Positions 28,938 through 38,905 of a stretch of 64,000 nt of DNA are shown piece by piece. A model generated the notes under the pieces. It had not been told where the DNA came from, ran no database searches, and saw only the letters and a list, made by a program, of their open reading frames with translations. The first letter of the stretch is position 1, and every line of letters starts with the position of its first letter. Source of the stretch: Serratia inhibens (GTDB lineage Bacteria > Pseudomonadota > Gammaproteobacteria > Enterobacterales > Enterobacteriaceae); NCBI RefSeq assembly GCF_003591175.1, contig NZ_QYYG01000001.1, forward strand, positions 62,001-126,000, written 5' to 3'. Both the position numbers and the translations under genes were made by a program.

Positions 28938-29954
28938 ATGAGCACCATTGAAAACCCGCAGTTGCAAACCGGCGCCGCCGCCAAATCGCCGCTGTTGCTG
29001 GATGTAAAAGACCTGCGCGTGACCTTCGGCACCCCGGACGGCGACGTGACGGCAGTGAACGATCTGAACTTTGATCTGCGAGCCGGCGAAACGCTGGGCA
29101 TCGTCGGTGAGTCCGGTTCAGGCAAATCCCAGACCGCTTTTGCGTTGATGGGGCTGCTGGCCAGCAATGGCCGCATTGGCGGTTCGGCCAAGTTTAATGG
29201 TCGCGAGATCCTCAACCTGCCGGAAAAACAGCTCAACAAGCTGCGGGCGGAAGAGATTTCGATGATCTTCCAGGATCCGATGACGTCGCTTAACCCTTAT
29301 ATGCGCGTTGGCGAGCAACTGATGGAAGTGCTGATGCTGCATAAGAAAATGAGCAAAAGCGAAGCCTTCGAAGAGTCGGTGCGCATGCTCGATGCAGTAA
29401 AAATGCCGGAAGCGCGCAAACGCATGCGCATGTACCCACATGAGTTCTCCGGCGGTATGCGCCAGCGCGTGATGATCGCCATGGCGTTGTTGTGCCGGCC
29501 CAAGCTGTTGATTGCCGACGAGCCTACTACCGCACTGGATGTGACGGTTCAGGCGCAGATTATGACGCTGTTGAATGAGCTGAAGCGAGAGTTCAATACG
29601 GCCATTATCATGATCACTCACGATCTGGGCGTGGTGGCCGGTATCTGTAATAAGGTATTGGTAATGTACGCCGGGCGCACTATGGAATACGGCAGCGCAC
29701 GTGATGTGTTTTATCACCCGAGCCACCCTTACTCCATCGGTCTGCTGAATGCGGTTCCGCGTCTGGACGCTGAAGGTGAAGCCTTGATGACCATTCCCGG
29801 CAATCCGCCGAATCTGCTGCGTCTGCCGAAAGGCTGCCCGTTCCAGCCGCGCTGTCAGTTCGCGATGGAACAATGCGCGAGCGCTCCGCCGTTGGAGGAG
29901 TTTGGTGAAGGGCGCCTGCGCGCCTGCTTTAAACCGGTGGAGGCGTTGGTATGA
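28938..29954 (+). CDS. oppD: oligopeptide ABC transporter ATPase OppD
   Basis: One of two ATPase subunits (338 residues). Walker [13 protein letters not shown] signature FSGGMRQRV, Walker [13 protein letters not shown] and a C-terminal oligo_HPY extension with the Cys-rich [14 protein letters not shown] that in this family can hold a 4Fe-4S cluster. The 3' end overlaps oppF by four bases (ATGA). Confidence 0.97.
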   Translation: MSTIENPQLQTGAAAKSPLLLDVKDLRVTFGTPDGDVTAVNDLNFDLRAGETLGIVGESGSGKSQTAFALMGLLASNGRIGGSAKFNGREILNLPEKQLNKLRAEEISMIFQDPMTSLNPYMRVGEQLMEVLMLHKKMSKSEAFEESVRMLDAVKMPEARKRMRMYPHEFSGGMRQRVMIAMALLCRPKLLIADEPTTALDVTVQAQIMTLLNELKREFNTAIIMITHDLGVVAGICNKVLVMYAGRTMEYGSARDVFYHPSHPYSIGLLNAVPRLDAEGEALMTIPGNPPNLLRLPKGCPFQPRCQFAMEQCASAPPLEEFGEGRLRACFKPVEALV

Positions 29955-30952
29955 CAGCGGTAACCGACAAGAAAGTGTTGCTCGAAGTGACCGATTTGAA
30001 AGTGCACTTCGACATTCATGATGACAAACAGTGGTTCTGGCAACCGGCGAAAACCCTGAAAGCGGTCGACGGCGTGACGCTGCGGTTGTACGAAGGAGAA
30101 ACGCTGGGTGTGGTTGGCGAGTCCGGTTGCGGAAAGTCGACCTTCGCCCGTGCCATTATCGGCCTGGTGAAAGCCACCAGTGGGCGCGTTGCCTGGTTGG
30201 GTAAGGATCTGCTCGGCATGAGCGATACCGACTGGCGCAAAACGCGTAGCGATATTCAGATGATCTTCCAGGATCCGCTGGCCTCGCTGAACCCACGCAT
30301 GACCATCGGCGAAATCATCGCCGAACCGTTGCGCACCTATTACCCGAAAATGCCGCGTCAGGAAGTGAAAGACAAAGTCAAAGCGATGATGCTGAAGGTG
30401 GGCTTGCTGCCAAACCTGATCAACCGCTATCCGCATGAGTTCTCCGGCGGCCAATGCCAGCGTATCGGTATTGCACGCGCGTTGATCCTGGAACCGAAGT
30501 TGGTGATCTGCGACGAGCCGGTTTCCGCGCTGGACGTGTCGATTCAGGCCCAGGTGGTGAACCTGTTGCAGCAGCTGCAGCGTGAAATGGGGTTGTCGTT
30601 GATTTTTATCGCGCATGACCTGGCGGTCGTTAAGCACATTTCTGACCGCGTGCTGGTGATGTATCTGGGCCATGCGGTGGAACTGGGGACCTACGATGAG
30701 GTGTACCACAACCCGCAGCATCCTTACACCAAAGCGCTGATGTCGGCGGTGCCGATCCCGGATCCGGACAAGGAGAGGGAAAAGCAGATCCAGCTGTTGG
30801 AAGGGGAACTGCCTTCGCCGATCAACCCGCCTTCAGGCTGCGTGTTCCGCACCCGCTGCCCGATTGCCGGGCCGGAATGCGCCAAGACCCGGCCACTGCT
30901 GGAGGGGAGTTTCCGTCACGCGGTGTCGTGCCTGAAAGTAGACCCTCTCTAA
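29951..30952 (+). CDS. oppF: oligopeptide ABC transporter ATPase OppF
   Basis: The partner ATPase (333 residues) with Walker [10 protein letters not shown], signature [15 protein letters not shown], Walker [12 protein letters not shown] and C-terminal [14 protein letters not shown]. Last gene of the opp operon; a strong terminator follows. Confidence 0.97.
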   Translation: MTAVTDKKVLLEVTDLKVHFDIHDDKQWFWQPAKTLKAVDGVTLRLYEGETLGVVGESGCGKSTFARAIIGLVKATSGRVAWLGKDLLGMSDTDWRKTRSDIQMIFQDPLASLNPRMTIGEIIAEPLRTYYPKMPRQEVKDKVKAMMLKVGLLPNLINRYPHEFSGGQCQRIGIARALILEPKLVICDEPVSALDVSIQAQVVNLLQQLQREMGLSLIFIAHDLAVVKHISDRVLVMYLGHAVELGTYDEVYHNPQHPYTKALMSAVPIPDPDKEREKQIQLLEGELPSPINPPSGCVFRTRCPIAGPECAKTRPLLEGSFRHAVSCLKVDPL

Positions 30953-30999
30953 TTCCCCGTGGTCTTTCACGCCGCAGCGTCGTTAGCGGCGTCAGCAAC

Positions 31000-31029
31000 A
31001 AAAAACCCGCCAATGTTGGCGGGTTTTTT
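31000..31029. terminator. bidirectional terminator between oppF and yciU
   Basis: AACCCGCC AATGTT GGCGGGTT with A and T tracts on the two sides, between convergent genes. Confidence 0.88.
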
Positions 31030-31045
31030 CATGCAAGCAGGGTGC

Positions 31046-31369
31046 TTATTCTTTCCACAAAATGTGGCACAGTTTGTGGTCTTTCTCACGGCAGAGCAAT
31101 ACGCGGGCAAACACGTCGTTGATCGGTTCGCCATCGCTGTCCGCCAGGCCAATGACCACTTCGGCAAAAAAGTCCGGGTTCAGGTCAAAATCCACATGTT
31201 CCGACCAGTCTTCCGCCGGATCATACAGCTCGGCGCCGCCGCGTTCCTCAAACTGCAGGTTGAACAGCAGAATATCCGCCGGATCCAGATTGTCGCCGGC
31301 CAATTCCAGAAAGATGTCGTAAGCCTGTTCCAGCGTTTCGTCTTCGGTAAGGCGGTTATTCAAATCCAT
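31046..31369 (-). CDS. yciU: YciU, acidic dsDNA-mimic type protein
   Basis: A 107-residue, very acidic protein ([28 protein letters not shown]) of the UPF0263/HI1450 family, whose structure has been interpreted as a double-stranded DNA mimic. The role in Enterobacterales is not settled. Same place as in E. coli between oppF and cls. Confidence 0.93.
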   Translation of the reverse strand: MDLNNRLTEDETLEQAYDIFLELAGDNLDPADILLFNLQFEERGGAELYDPAEDWSEHVDFDLNPDFFAEVVIGLADSDGEPINDVFARVLLCREKDHKLCHILWKE

Positions 31370-31425
31370 AAAAAAATCCTGATAAAAAATGATTTGACGT
31401 TATTAAACCATGCCCGACGCGGCTT

Positions 31426-32886
31426 TTATAGCAGCGGGCTGAAAAAGTAGAACAGACGTTCAACAATGCGGTGCCAGAATGGTCGTTTCTGCCACTCTTG
31501 GGCGTTCAGCAACTGCGAACGGGCAATATAATCATCCTGCACGCAGGCCAGATCGCTGCCGAAGCCGTCATCGTCGATGACCAGGGTGATTTCAAAGTTC
31601 AGCCACAGGCTGCGCATGTCCAGATTCACCGTGCCTACCAGGCTGAGTTGGCCATCGACCAGCACGCTTTTGGTATGCAGCAGGCCACCTTCAAACTGAT
31701 AGATGCGCACGCCGGCTTCGAGCAATTCAGAGAAGAAGGAACGGCTGGCCCAGCGCACCATCGTCGAGTCGTTGTCGCGCGGCACTATGATGCTGACTTC
31801 GACGCCACGCAGTGCGGCGGTGCAAATCGCATGCAGCAGATCGTCGCTCGGCACGAAATAGGGCGTTGTCATGATCAACTGCTCGCGTGCGGAGTACACG
31901 GCGGTCAGCAACGCCTGATGGATCATCTCGTCCGGGAAGCCGGGGCCGGAGGCGATGACCTGAATGGTGTGGCCGCTTTCCTGTTCGAACGGCATGATAT
32001 TGACATCCGGCGGCGGTGGCAGAATGCGTTTGCCGGTTTCAATTTCCCAGTCGCAGGCATAAACGATACCCATGGTGCTGGCGACCGGTCCTTCCATACG
32101 CGCCATCAGATCGATCCATTGGCCGACGCCGGCGCCTTGCTTGAAATAACGCGGATCGACCATATTCATGCTGCCGGTATAGGCGATGTAATTGTCGATC
32201 AGGACGACTTTGCGGTGCTGGCGTAAATCCATCCGGCGCAGGAACACGCGGAACAGGTTAACCTTGAGCGCTTCTACCACCTCAATGCCGGCATTGCGCA
32301 TCATGCCCGGATAAGGGCTGCGGAAAAACTGCAGGCTGCCGGCAGAATCCAGCATCAGCCGGCAGTGCACGCCGCGTCGCGCGGCAGCCATCAGCGATTC
32401 GGCGACCTGATCCACCAGCCCACCGGGCTGCCAGATATAGAACACCATCTCAATATTATGGCGTGCCAGCTCGATATCGCGGATTAACGCTTTCATTGTT
32501 GAGTCGGTGGTGGTGAGCAATTGCAGTTGGTTGCCCTTAACGCCATCGATGCCCTGGCGGCGATCGCACAGCTGGAACAAAGGCCTGGCGACCTCGCTGT
32601 ATTCTGTGGCGAAGATCCGTTGGCTCTCTTTTAATTCGCTGAGCCAGCGCGCGGTCGAAGGCCACATCGCCTTGGCGCGTTCGGCGCGGCGTTTGCCTAA
32701 ATGCAATTCGCCGAAAGACAAATAAGCCACGATACCGAATAACGGCAGAATATAGATAACCAACAGCCAGGCCATAGCGGAAGGCACAGCGCGGCGTTTC
32801 ATCAGAATACGTAGCGTGACCCCAGCGATAAGCAGCCAGTAACCGAATACCATGAGCCAACTGATTACGGTATAAAATGTTGTCAT
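31426..32886 (-). CDS. clsA: cardiolipin synthase A
   Basis: Condenses two phosphatidylglycerols into cardiolipin at the inner membrane. Start ATG 32886 gives 486 residues, the E. coli length, beginning [20 protein letters not shown]; a longer upstream frame from 33117 has no family similarity. Two N-terminal membrane segments, then two phospholipase D motifs: HRKVVLID and HTKSVLVDG. Confidence 0.97.
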   Translation of the reverse strand: MTTFYTVISWLMVFGYWLLIAGVTLRILMKRRAVPSAMAWLLVIYILPLFGIVAYLSFGELHLGKRRAERAKAMWPSTARWLSELKESQRIFATEYSEVARPLFQLCDRRQGIDGVKGNQLQLLTTTDSTMKALIRDIELARHNIEMVFYIWQPGGLVDQVAESLMAAARRGVHCRLMLDSAGSLQFFRSPYPGMMRNAGIEVVEALKVNLFRVFLRRMDLRQHRKVVLIDNYIAYTGSMNMVDPRYFKQGAGVGQWIDLMARMEGPVASTMGIVYACDWEIETGKRILPPPPDVNIMPFEQESGHTIQVIASGPGFPDEMIHQALLTAVYSAREQLIMTTPYFVPSDDLLHAICTAALRGVEVSIIVPRDNDSTMVRWASRSFFSELLEAGVRIYQFEGGLLHTKSVLVDGQLSLVGTVNLDMRSLWLNFEITLVIDDDGFGSDLACVQDDYIARSQLLNAQEWQKRPFWHRIVERLFYFFSPLL

Positions 32887-33139
32887 AAAGGCGAAAAATC
32901 CTGTTCGCAAACCACCAACAATGAGTGTACGCACAGAATGGTAAAGGGGGAACCTTTTCTCGGCGCTTATATTGCATAAATATGATTGTCTTAAGGCACT
33001 TGCTGAAAGCGAAAAAAACTTTTTTATCCGGTCATCGTGTCGCTCGGCGACGTGGTAGTGCGACGAACTGCGACTTGGATCGCTCGACGAAAGGGCTATA
33101 ATGCCCGCCGTTGGCATTTGACGGACGAGTGACGAAACG

Positions 33140-33316
33140 ATGAGACGCAGTAGAAACGAGGTGGGTCGCTGGCGGATGCTGCGGCAGAGTCAGCGCCGCA
33201 GGCATCGCTGGCTGGAGCGCCAGTCATGCAGCAACCGGCACATTATCCGGGTACGACGTCGCCTGGATGATCAGCACCGGCGCGCATTGCTGTTTGTGGT
33301 GGCCTACGAGTGGTAA
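33140..33316 (+). CDS. yciY: small basic protein YciY
   Basis: A 58-residue strongly basic protein beginning [16 protein letters not shown] and ending FVVAYEW, matching E. coli YciY in the N-terminal half (MKRSRTEVGRWRMQRQ as I recall). It lies next to clsA on the opposite strand, as in E. coli. Function unknown; the arginine content suggests nucleic acid or membrane binding. The gene is short and easily missed. Confidence 0.85.
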   Translation: MRRSRNEVGRWRMLRQSQRRRHRWLERQSCSNRHIIRVRRRLDDQHRRALLFVVAYEW

Positions 33317-33320
33317 CACG

Positions 33321-33345
33321 AAAACAGTCCCGGCAGGGACTGTGA
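33321..33345 (+). terminator. hairpin after yciY
   Basis: ACAGTCCC GGCA GGGACTGT, an 8-bp stem five bases after the yciY stop, followed by GATTTG rather than a long T run. Probably the yciY terminator. Confidence 0.6.
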
Positions 33346-33430
33346 TTTGATGAAAGTTGTCTTTAGGCCCGGGGGATATTATGGGGGCGTCCTTGTCCCC
33401 CTGTCGACAAGCTCTCGCTGATAATGGGCT

Positions 33431-34909
33431 TTATCGCTTCTTGCCTAAAGTCCATTTCGCCATGCCTGCCCCCAGCGCCATCAACAGCGCAGCAGCTATC
33501 AGTACCGCGATAAATGCCCGGTCGAAAGCCGTGCGCGCCAGTTGTCTCAGTTGTTCGGCCTGCTCATCGGCCAGAGTGGCGGCCAGCCGCAGAGCCTCAT
33601 CAATGCTGTCATAAGCGATGTCGTTCACCGGCAAACTGCCCGGCAGCGTCAGGCTGTGGCTATAGACGGCTGTCATCAACCCACCCAGCAAAGTGATGCC
33701 CAGAACCCCGCCCAGCTCATAGGAGACGTCTTCAATCGACGCCGCCATGCCGGATTTCTCTTCGGGCGCATTCAACATGATGGCGGTCGATGCGGCGGTA
33801 ATGGCGCCACCGACGCCAAAACCAGTGATACACAGACACGCCAATTGCAATAAAACGCTGCTTTGATAAAACAGGGCGAGGCCGGCGATCCCGAGACCGG
33901 TCAGAATAAAGCTGCCGAGCATCATACGACGTTCGCCGTAGCGGGGCAGGAATAAACCAGTCAGCGGCCCGGCCAGCACGGAAGCCAGCGGGATCGGCAG
34001 AATAAATAGCGCGGCCTGCAATGGGCTCAGGTCGAGAACCAATTGCAAACGTTGACTCAGAACCAGTTCCACGCCAATCAGCGCTATCATCGAGAGCAAG
34101 GCAACGCCGACGCCACCGGCAAACAGCCGGTTTTGGAACAGCGAGAAGTCAATCATCGGGTATTGCGCTTGCCTTTGGCGGCGTACAAAAAGGACAAGAG
34201 AGACAATGCCGATCGCAGCGGCAATCGCTAACGCAATGAAGGAAGGGGCCGTTTTGCTCAATTCTTTCAGCGCGTAGATGCTGCCCACCAGACCGATCAT
34301 GATCTGTACCGAGCCGACAATGTCGTAAGGGCGCTTATTTTCCCCGCCACAGTGCGGTATCAGTCGCCATGCCAGTGGCAGTACCAACATCACCACCGGC
34401 ACGTTGATAAGAAACACCGAACCCCACCAGAAATATTCCAGCAACACCCCGCCGACCACAGGCCCCAGCGCAGCTGCACTGGAGGCTACCGCAGCCCAAA
34501 TACCAATAGCCAACGCGCGCTCGCGTTCGTCGGTAAAGATATGGCGGACGATGGACAAGGTTGCCGGCATCATCATGGCGGCACCCACGGCGAGAAATGC
34601 ACGCGCAGCGATCAACCACTCGGCGGAGGGGGAAAAGGCGGCGCAAAGCGAGGCGACGGCAAAAACCGGTAATCCGGCCATAAACAGGCGCTTATGACCG
34701 ATGCGGTCGCTCAGCATGCCGGCGCCAGGCAGCAAACCTGCGACCACCAACGGGTAAGCGTTTACGATCCACAATTTTTGTGACGCATTGGCATCCAGCG
34801 CCTGCGTCAGCCGTGGTAAAGCGGTATATAACACCGTCATGTCGATGACGATGAGAAATAGGGCGCTGGAGATTAAGGCCAGTATCAACCAGCGATTGTT
34901 TACGAACAT
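33431..34909 (-). CDS. DHA2-family MFS drug efflux transporter, SmvA-like
   Basis: A 492-residue membrane protein with about 14 hydrophobic segments. Start ATG 34909 (MFVNNRWLILALISSALF). DHA2 hallmarks: DMTVLYTALPRL in the first segment, the loop 2-3 motif GMLSDRIGHKRLFM, and motif C-like AALGPVVGGVLLE. The closest named relatives I recognise are SmvA (methyl viologen and cationic biocide export) and the QacA group. A TetR-type gene is divergent 124 bases away, and such pairs usually make an inducible efflux unit. Inserted between yciY and yciI where E. coli has kch. Confidence 0.85.
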   Translation of the reverse strand: MFVNNRWLILALISSALFLIVIDMTVLYTALPRLTQALDANASQKLWIVNAYPLVVAGLLPGAGMLSDRIGHKRLFMAGLPVFAVASLCAAFSPSAEWLIAARAFLAVGAAMMMPATLSIVRHIFTDERERALAIGIWAAVASSAAALGPVVGGVLLEYFWWGSVFLINVPVVMLVLPLAWRLIPHCGGENKRPYDIVGSVQIMIGLVGSIYALKELSKTAPSFIALAIAAAIGIVSLVLFVRRQRQAQYPMIDFSLFQNRLFAGGVGVALLSMIALIGVELVLSQRLQLVLDLSPLQAALFILPIPLASVLAGPLTGLFLPRYGERRMMLGSFILTGLGIAGLALFYQSSVLLQLACLCITGFGVGGAITAASTAIMLNAPEEKSGMAASIEDVSYELGGVLGITLLGGLMTAVYSHSLTLPGSLPVNDIAYDSIDEALRLAATLADEQAEQLRQLARTAFDRAFIAVLIAAALLMALGAGMAKWTLGKKR

Positions 34910-35002
34910 AATATTATTCCAAAAAATGCGGGCAGCGCGGATGCGCCGCCAGAAGGTAAACCCCAGTCTCAACTGGTGGTATACTGGTCATAATATATAT
35001 CC

Positions 35003-35014
35003 ATACGTACGTAT
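35003..35014. promoter_or_regulatory. palindromic operator candidate between efflux pump and TetR gene
   Basis: Perfect 12-base palindrome ATACGTACGTAT, 20 bases before the TetR ATG in the divergent promoter region. The nearby TAATATATAT could serve as a -10. Position and symmetry suit binding by the adjacent TetR repressor, controlling both genes. Confidence 0.6.
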
Positions 35015-35033
35015 TGAAAAGAGGGGTTTATCA

Positions 35034-35609
35034 ATGGGACGTCAACGCAGCATCGATCGTGACAAGGTTCTGGATATGGCCGAAGAGATAGTCGCCAACC
35101 AGGGTGCCGCCGGGCTGACCATTGATTCCGTCGCAAAAGCGATGGGGATCTCCAAAGGCGGAGTGCAATACTGCTTCGGCAGTAAAGACGCGTTGATTGA
35201 TGCGATGTTTGAACGCTGGGGTAAGGCGTATGACACAGTGTTCGACGCGATTGCCGGGGAAAATCCCTCTGCTACCACCGCCGTGCAGGCGCATATGCAG
35301 GCGACCAGAAGCTCCGATCAGGCGTCCAGCGCCAAGGCTGCGGGGTTGATGGCGACGCTGATTCAAACGCCGGAGCATCTGAACAGCACGCGCGACTGGT
35401 ACCGCAGTCGGATTGCCGGTCTGGATTTGACCACTGAGGAAGGAAGGCGTGCGCGATTGGCTTTTCTGGCCACCGAAGGGGCATTCATGCTGCGGTTTTT
35501 TGGCCTGATGGATATTGGCCAGCAAGAGTGGGACGCTATGTTTGCGGATATGCAGGTACTGGTTCTGGCGCAAAGCCAAACGGCTGTAGCGGATCCGGCA
35601 TCGAAGTAA
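35034..35609 (+). CDS. TetR-family transcriptional regulator
   Basis: A 191-residue regulator with an N-terminal helix-turn-helix (about residues 27-47, LTIDSVAKAMGISKGGVQYCFGSK) and a ligand-binding C-terminal half. ATG 35034 has GAGGGG as ribosome site; a longer frame from 34788 overlaps the pump gene and promoter and is not real. Likely represses the divergent SmvA-like pump; the SmvA/SmvR pair in other Enterobacterales is the obvious parallel. Confidence 0.88.
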   Translation: MGRQRSIDRDKVLDMAEEIVANQGAAGLTIDSVAKAMGISKGGVQYCFGSKDALIDAMFERWGKAYDTVFDAIAGENPSATTAVQAHMQATRSSDQASSAKAAGLMATLIQTPEHLNSTRDWYRSRIAGLDLTTEEGRRARLAFLATEGAFMLRFFGLMDIGQQEWDAMFADMQVLVLAQSQTAVADPASK

Positions 35610-35682
35610 AATAGAAAGTAATCTTAACCCCGACACTGTTCGGGGTCGGCGCGCAGGTCGGGTTGATATTCAACCTGGCCGG

Positions 35683-35895
35683 TTACCCGGTTTTACGGCA
35701 CAAATATTTGCCTTTTATGACGCCGTCATAAAATCTGCCTTTTGAAACCACCACCACAAAATCCTGGTAGATTCGCTTGGGAACCCCGATATATTGGTAG
35801 GTCCCCGCATCACGAAACTGGATTTCCAGAATCTGAGCATTTTCATCATAGCCTATTGATATCATTCTTGAAGATGAAACCGGTTGTCGCTGCAA
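35683..35895 (-). CDS. KTSC domain protein
   Basis: A 70-residue protein that is almost entirely a KTSC domain: VSSSRMISIGYDENAQILEI, then YQYIGVP and the lysine-serine-containing SKGRFYDGVIKGKY. KTSC domains are associated with lysyl-tRNA synthetase C-termini, RNA-related proteins and phage or mobile genes; no function is known for the stand-alone form. Located in the insertion between clsA/yciY and yciI. Confidence 0.75.
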   Translation of the reverse strand: MQRQPVSSSRMISIGYDENAQILEIQFRDAGTYQYIGVPKRIYQDFVVVVSKGRFYDGVIKGKYLCRKTG

Positions 35896-36226
35896 GTAGA
35901 CTCCCCCTGTTAATTCATTATTATTTATATGGTTATAGGCTGCCCGTTAACCATACCAGAAGCGGGAATGCGCCGCCAGACGCTTTGCTGTAAGAAGAAA
36001 GCTATCGCACTGATAGCTGGCGGGGCGAAAGGGGGGAGCGTAGGGTTATCGGACAAGATATTCCCTCGAAGAACCCTTTGGCCAGCCACTCCGTGCTGGC
36101 TTTTTTTTTACGGTATTGTTCATTCTGAGGCGGGTGGCAAAATAAGTAACGGACCACTAATGTGGCCCGTAATTGTAACAGTGCAACTCGCTATAATGGA
36201 AAGTAACGGATTTACTTGATAGCTAT
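35896..36226. other. gap between KTSC gene and yciI, with an orphan terminator
   Basis: About 330 bases. It contains a plus-strand terminator (36081-36109) with no convincing gene before it within 470 bases, plus a small GCTATC/GATAGC hairpin near 36000-36018. This is the layout of a possible plus-strand small RNA of up to about 180 nt. A 96-codon frame (35929-36219) runs across the terminator and is rejected as coding. Confidence 0.35.
36081..36109 (+). terminator. strong intrinsic terminator without an obvious upstream gene
   Basis: GCCAG-C-CAC TCC GTG-CTGGC hairpin followed by T9. The nearest plus-strand gene is the TetR gene ending at 35609. Confidence 0.8.
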
Positions 36227-36523
36227 CTAAAATACTTGTTTAAAGGGTTTTACCGTCACGTCACCATAAACGCCGGCGGCGACGTAGGGATCCTGTTCAG
36301 CCCAGGCTTGAGCATCCGCCAGCGAGGCGAATTCCGCAATCACCGTAGAACCGCTGAAGCCCGCACTGCCCGGATCGTTGCTGTCGATAGCCGGGTTTGG
36401 GCCGGCTATCACCAGACGGCCTTCATCCCTCAGCGCCTGCAGGCGTGCCAGATGTGCCGGGCGCACTGCCAGACGGTTTTCCAATGAGTTGGGAACGTCC
36501 TGCGCATAGATCAGATAAAGCAT
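36227..36523 (-). CDS. yciI: YciI family protein
   Basis: A 98-residue dimeric alpha/beta barrel (ferredoxin-like) protein, same length as E. coli YciI, beginning [17 protein letters not shown], with the His-Asp pair typical of the family (RPAHLARL and [10 protein letters not shown]). Possible enzyme, function unknown. Between the efflux insertion and queH/tonB. Confidence 0.95.
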   Translation of the reverse strand: MLYLIYAQDVPNSLENRLAVRPAHLARLQALRDEGRLVIAGPNPAIDSNDPGSAGFSGSTVIAEFASLADAQAWAEQDPYVAAGVYGDVTVKPFKQVF

Positions 36524-36704
36524 GTTTCACCTTTAAAATCATTAGTATAGAAGGGGTGATTCAAAGTAGCGCAAAAGGCGCGTCATGGGAATGCCTGGCC
36601 GGGGGAATTTATCTGCAGCTGGCGCTTATGCCTTGAAGCAGCTAGTTTTTATTCGTATAGTGCGGCCGCGCGATGAATTGAACTCCTGTGTGAGAGGTGA
36701 GGAA

Positions 36705-37358
36705 ATGACGGAACTGGTTAGGGATAAACTCGACTTGCCTGAGGGCAAAAGCAAGCTGTTACTGCACTCCTGTTGTGCGCCTTGTTCCGGTGAGGTGATG
36801 GAAGCCATTCAGGCCTCCGGCATCGAATACGCCATCTTTTTCTATAATCCTAATATTCACCCGCAAAAAGAGTATCTGCTGCGCAAGGAAGAGAACGTTC
36901 GCTTTGCCGAGCAACACGGGATACCCATTATTGACGCCGATTACGATACCGATAACTGGTTTGCCCGCGCCAAAGGCATGGAAAACGAGCCAGAGCGCGG
37001 GATCCGTTGCACCATGTGTTTCGACATGCGTTTCGAGCGCACTGCGTTGTACGCGCATGAGCATGGCTACGACACCATCTCCAGCTCGCTGGGTATTTCC
37101 CGCTGGAAGAATATGCAGCAAATCACCGACTGCGGCATCCGCGCAGCAGAAAAATATCCTGATCTGCAGTATTGGGACTACAACTGGCGCAAAAAAGGCG
37201 GTGCGTCGCGAATGATAGAAATCAGCAAGCGCGAACGTTTTTACCAGCAGGAGTACTGCGGCTGCGTTTATTCGTTGCGTGACACCAACCTGCATCGCAA
37301 AGCGCAGGGGCGACCCCTGATCAAACTGGGTGCGCTGTACTACGGTGATGAAGAATAA
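36705..37358 (+). CDS. queH: epoxyqueuosine reductase QueH
   Basis: Last step of queuosine synthesis on tRNA (wobble G34 of GUN anticodons): reduces epoxyqueuosine. QueH is unrelated to the cobalamin-dependent QueG. The 217-residue protein has the DUF208 cysteine set: Cys23-Cys24 and Cys27 in HSCCAPCS, Cys102 and Cys105 in RCTMCFDMR, and Cys185 and Cys187 in YCGC, for a 4Fe-4S cluster and a second metal. ATG 36705 is preceded by GAGGTGAGGA; a longer frame from 36585 is not supported. Inserted between yciI and tonB relative to E. coli. Confidence 0.93.
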   Translation: MTELVRDKLDLPEGKSKLLLHSCCAPCSGEVMEAIQASGIEYAIFFYNPNIHPQKEYLLRKEENVRFAEQHGIPIIDADYDTDNWFARAKGMENEPERGIRCTMCFDMRFERTALYAHEHGYDTISSSLGISRWKNMQQITDCGIRAAEKYPDLQYWDYNWRKKGGASRMIEISKRERFYQQEYCGCVYSLRDTNLHRKAQGRPLIKLGALYYGDEE

Positions 37359-37378
37359 CGCCGCATTGGTGAAAAAGG

Positions 37379-37400
37379 ACCCGCTACGGCGGGTTTTTTG
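37379..37400 (+). terminator. intrinsic terminator after queH
   Basis: ACCCGC TACG GCGGGT followed by T5, about 20 bases after the queH stop. Confidence 0.8.
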
Positions 37401-37538
37401 GTTTTTGTCGCGGTAAACCAGGTTAATAGAGCGTGTGAAATCCTCAATAAAAAAGCAAATGAAAGGTTAATATCCCTATGAGTTTGCAGGTTTTAGCGAT
37501 GAATAATGACGATTAAAGCGATAGTTCGCCATTCGTTA

Positions 37539-37567
37539 TTGAATATGATTGCTATTTGCATTTAAAC
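37539..37567 (+). promoter_or_regulatory. tonB promoter with Fur-box-like overlap
   Basis: TTGAAT, 17 bases, TTAAAC, immediately before the tonB leader. The segment GAATATGATTGCTATTTGC (37541-37559) matches about 11 of 19 positions of the Fur consensus and, as I recall it, the E. coli tonB promoter nearly base for base. Iron repression by Fur is expected. Confidence 0.65.
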
Positions 37568-37595
37568 TTGGCGAACCAGAGGAAACAGAATCATT

Positions 37596-38336
37596 ATGCC
37601 GCTAAAAAAGATGTTCCTTAATCGCCGTTTGTCAGTGCCGATTGTCCTGTCCGTTGGCTTACACAGCGCCCTGGTGGTGGGGTTGCTCTATGCTTCCGTC
37701 AAGGAGGTTATGGAGTTGCCGAAACCGGAGGATGCGCCAATCAGCGTCATGATGGTCAATACCGCCGCGATGGCGGAACCGCCGCCACCTGCGCCTGCTG
37801 AGCCGGAACCGCAGGTGGAACCGGAACCAGAACCTGAGCCGGAACCGCTGCCAGAGCCGCCGCCAAAGGCGATACTGAAACCTGAGCCGGAAAAGCCCAA
37901 GCCGAAGCCAAAACCGAAGCCGAAGGTTGAAAAGCCGGTCAAACGCGAACCGCAGAAAGTCGAGCCGCGCGAGCCGTCGCCGTTTGAAAATAACGAACCG
38001 GCCAAGCCAGTCGATAAAGCGCCGGTGAAGCAAGCGCCGTCAGCGCCGGTTCAGGGCAATTCGCGTGATGTGGGGCCGAAGCCAATCAGCCGTGCGGATC
38101 CGATCTACCCGCCGCGCGCCAGGGCATTGCAGATCGAAGGCAATGTGCGGGTTCAATTTGATATCGACAGCGACGGGCGCGTGACGAACGTGCGTATTCT
38201 GAATGCGGAGCCACGCAATATGTTCGAGCGTGAAGTGAAGCAGGCATTGCGCAAGTGGCGTTATGAAGCCAAAGAAGCGAAAGATCGCATCGTTAACATT
38301 CGCTTTAAAATAAACGGCACCACGGAGATGAACTGA
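37596..38336 (+). CDS. tonB: TonB energy-transducing protein
   Basis: Couples the proton motive force (through ExbB/ExbD) to outer-membrane receptors for siderophores and vitamin B12. The 246-residue protein has an N-terminal membrane anchor (about residues 14-34, [20 protein letters not shown]), a long Pro-Glu then Pro-Lys periplasmic spacer (about 60-120), and the C-terminal domain with [18 protein letters not shown]. The repetitive spacer makes opposite-strand frames look open. btuR in this window is functionally linked through B12. Confidence 0.97.
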   Translation: MPLKKMFLNRRLSVPIVLSVGLHSALVVGLLYASVKEVMELPKPEDAPISVMMVNTAAMAEPPPPAPAEPEPQVEPEPEPEPEPLPEPPPKAILKPEPEKPKPKPKPKPKVEKPVKREPQKVEPREPSPFENNEPAKPVDKAPVKQAPSAPVQGNSRDVGPKPISRADPIYPPRARALQIEGNVRVQFDIDSDGRVTNVRILNAEPRNMFEREVKQALRKWRYEAKEAKDRIVNIRFKINGTTEMN

Positions 38337-38356
38337 TATCGACGTTGGCGCCAACA

Positions 38357-38385
38357 GAAAAAGGGTCGCCGAAGCGACCCTTTTT
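38357..38385. terminator. bidirectional terminator between tonB and yciA
   Basis: AAAAAGGGTCGC CGAA GCGACCCTTTTT, perfect stem with A and T tracts, between convergent tonB and yciA. Confidence 0.9.
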
Positions 38386-38401
38386 GCTGGCTGCATTTCA
38401 G

Positions 38402-38830
38402 CTATTCTTCAAAGCCGACGCGGAAGTTCATTTTGCCATCGGGCAGGGCGCGTGAGTTGCCCTCGTCGTCCACCGCGACATAGGTAAATACCGCCTCGGT
38501 TGCACGGTAACGCTGGCCGATAGGCGCAGAGGATACCTTTTTCACCCACACTTCGATATTGATGGTGATCGAACTGCGGCCGGTACGGATACACTGCGCA
38601 TAGCAGCAAACCACATCACCCACTGCGACCGGTTTCAGGAAGGTCATACCGTCGACACGCACTGTCACCACGCGTCCTTCGGCAATTTCTTTTGCCTGAA
38701 TAGCGCCGCCGATGTCCATTTGCGACATCAGCCAGCCGCCAAAAATATCACCGTTGGCATTGGTATCTGCCGGCATCGCCAGCGTTCTCAGTACCATCTC
38801 GCCACTGGGTAAAGGTCGTTGTTGAGTCAT
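38402..38830 (-). CDS. yciA: acyl-CoA thioesterase YciA
   Basis: A 142-residue hotdog-fold thioesterase that hydrolyses a broad range of acyl-CoAs. The catalytic region TLAMPADTNANGDIFGGWLMSQMD, with its conserved Asp, is intact, and the INIEVWVKKV strand follows. The ten-residue C-terminal extension over E. coli YciA has no known role. Downstream of yciB on the same strand, as in E. coli. Confidence 0.96.
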   Translation of the reverse strand: MTQQRPLPSGEMVLRTLAMPADTNANGDIFGGWLMSQMDIGGAIQAKEIAEGRVVTVRVDGMTFLKPVAVGDVVCCYAQCIRTGRSSITINIEVWVKKVSSAPIGQRYRATEAVFTYVAVDDEGNSRALPDGKMNFRVGFEE

Positions 38831-38905
38831 AGCCGTCTGCTTATCAAAGAAGGGTTTTCATTATACTGCCCGCAGCAAGCGCTACGGGCATTAACAATTT
38901 TGTAA

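Noticed and set aside
35929..36219. 96-codon plus-strand frame before yciI
   Set aside because: It crosses a strong intrinsic terminator with T9 and has no ribosome site or similarity.
37659..38033. Arg/Leu- and Gly/Ser-rich frames opposite tonB
   Set aside because: They mirror the Pro-Glu/Pro-Lys spacer of TonB and have no independent support.
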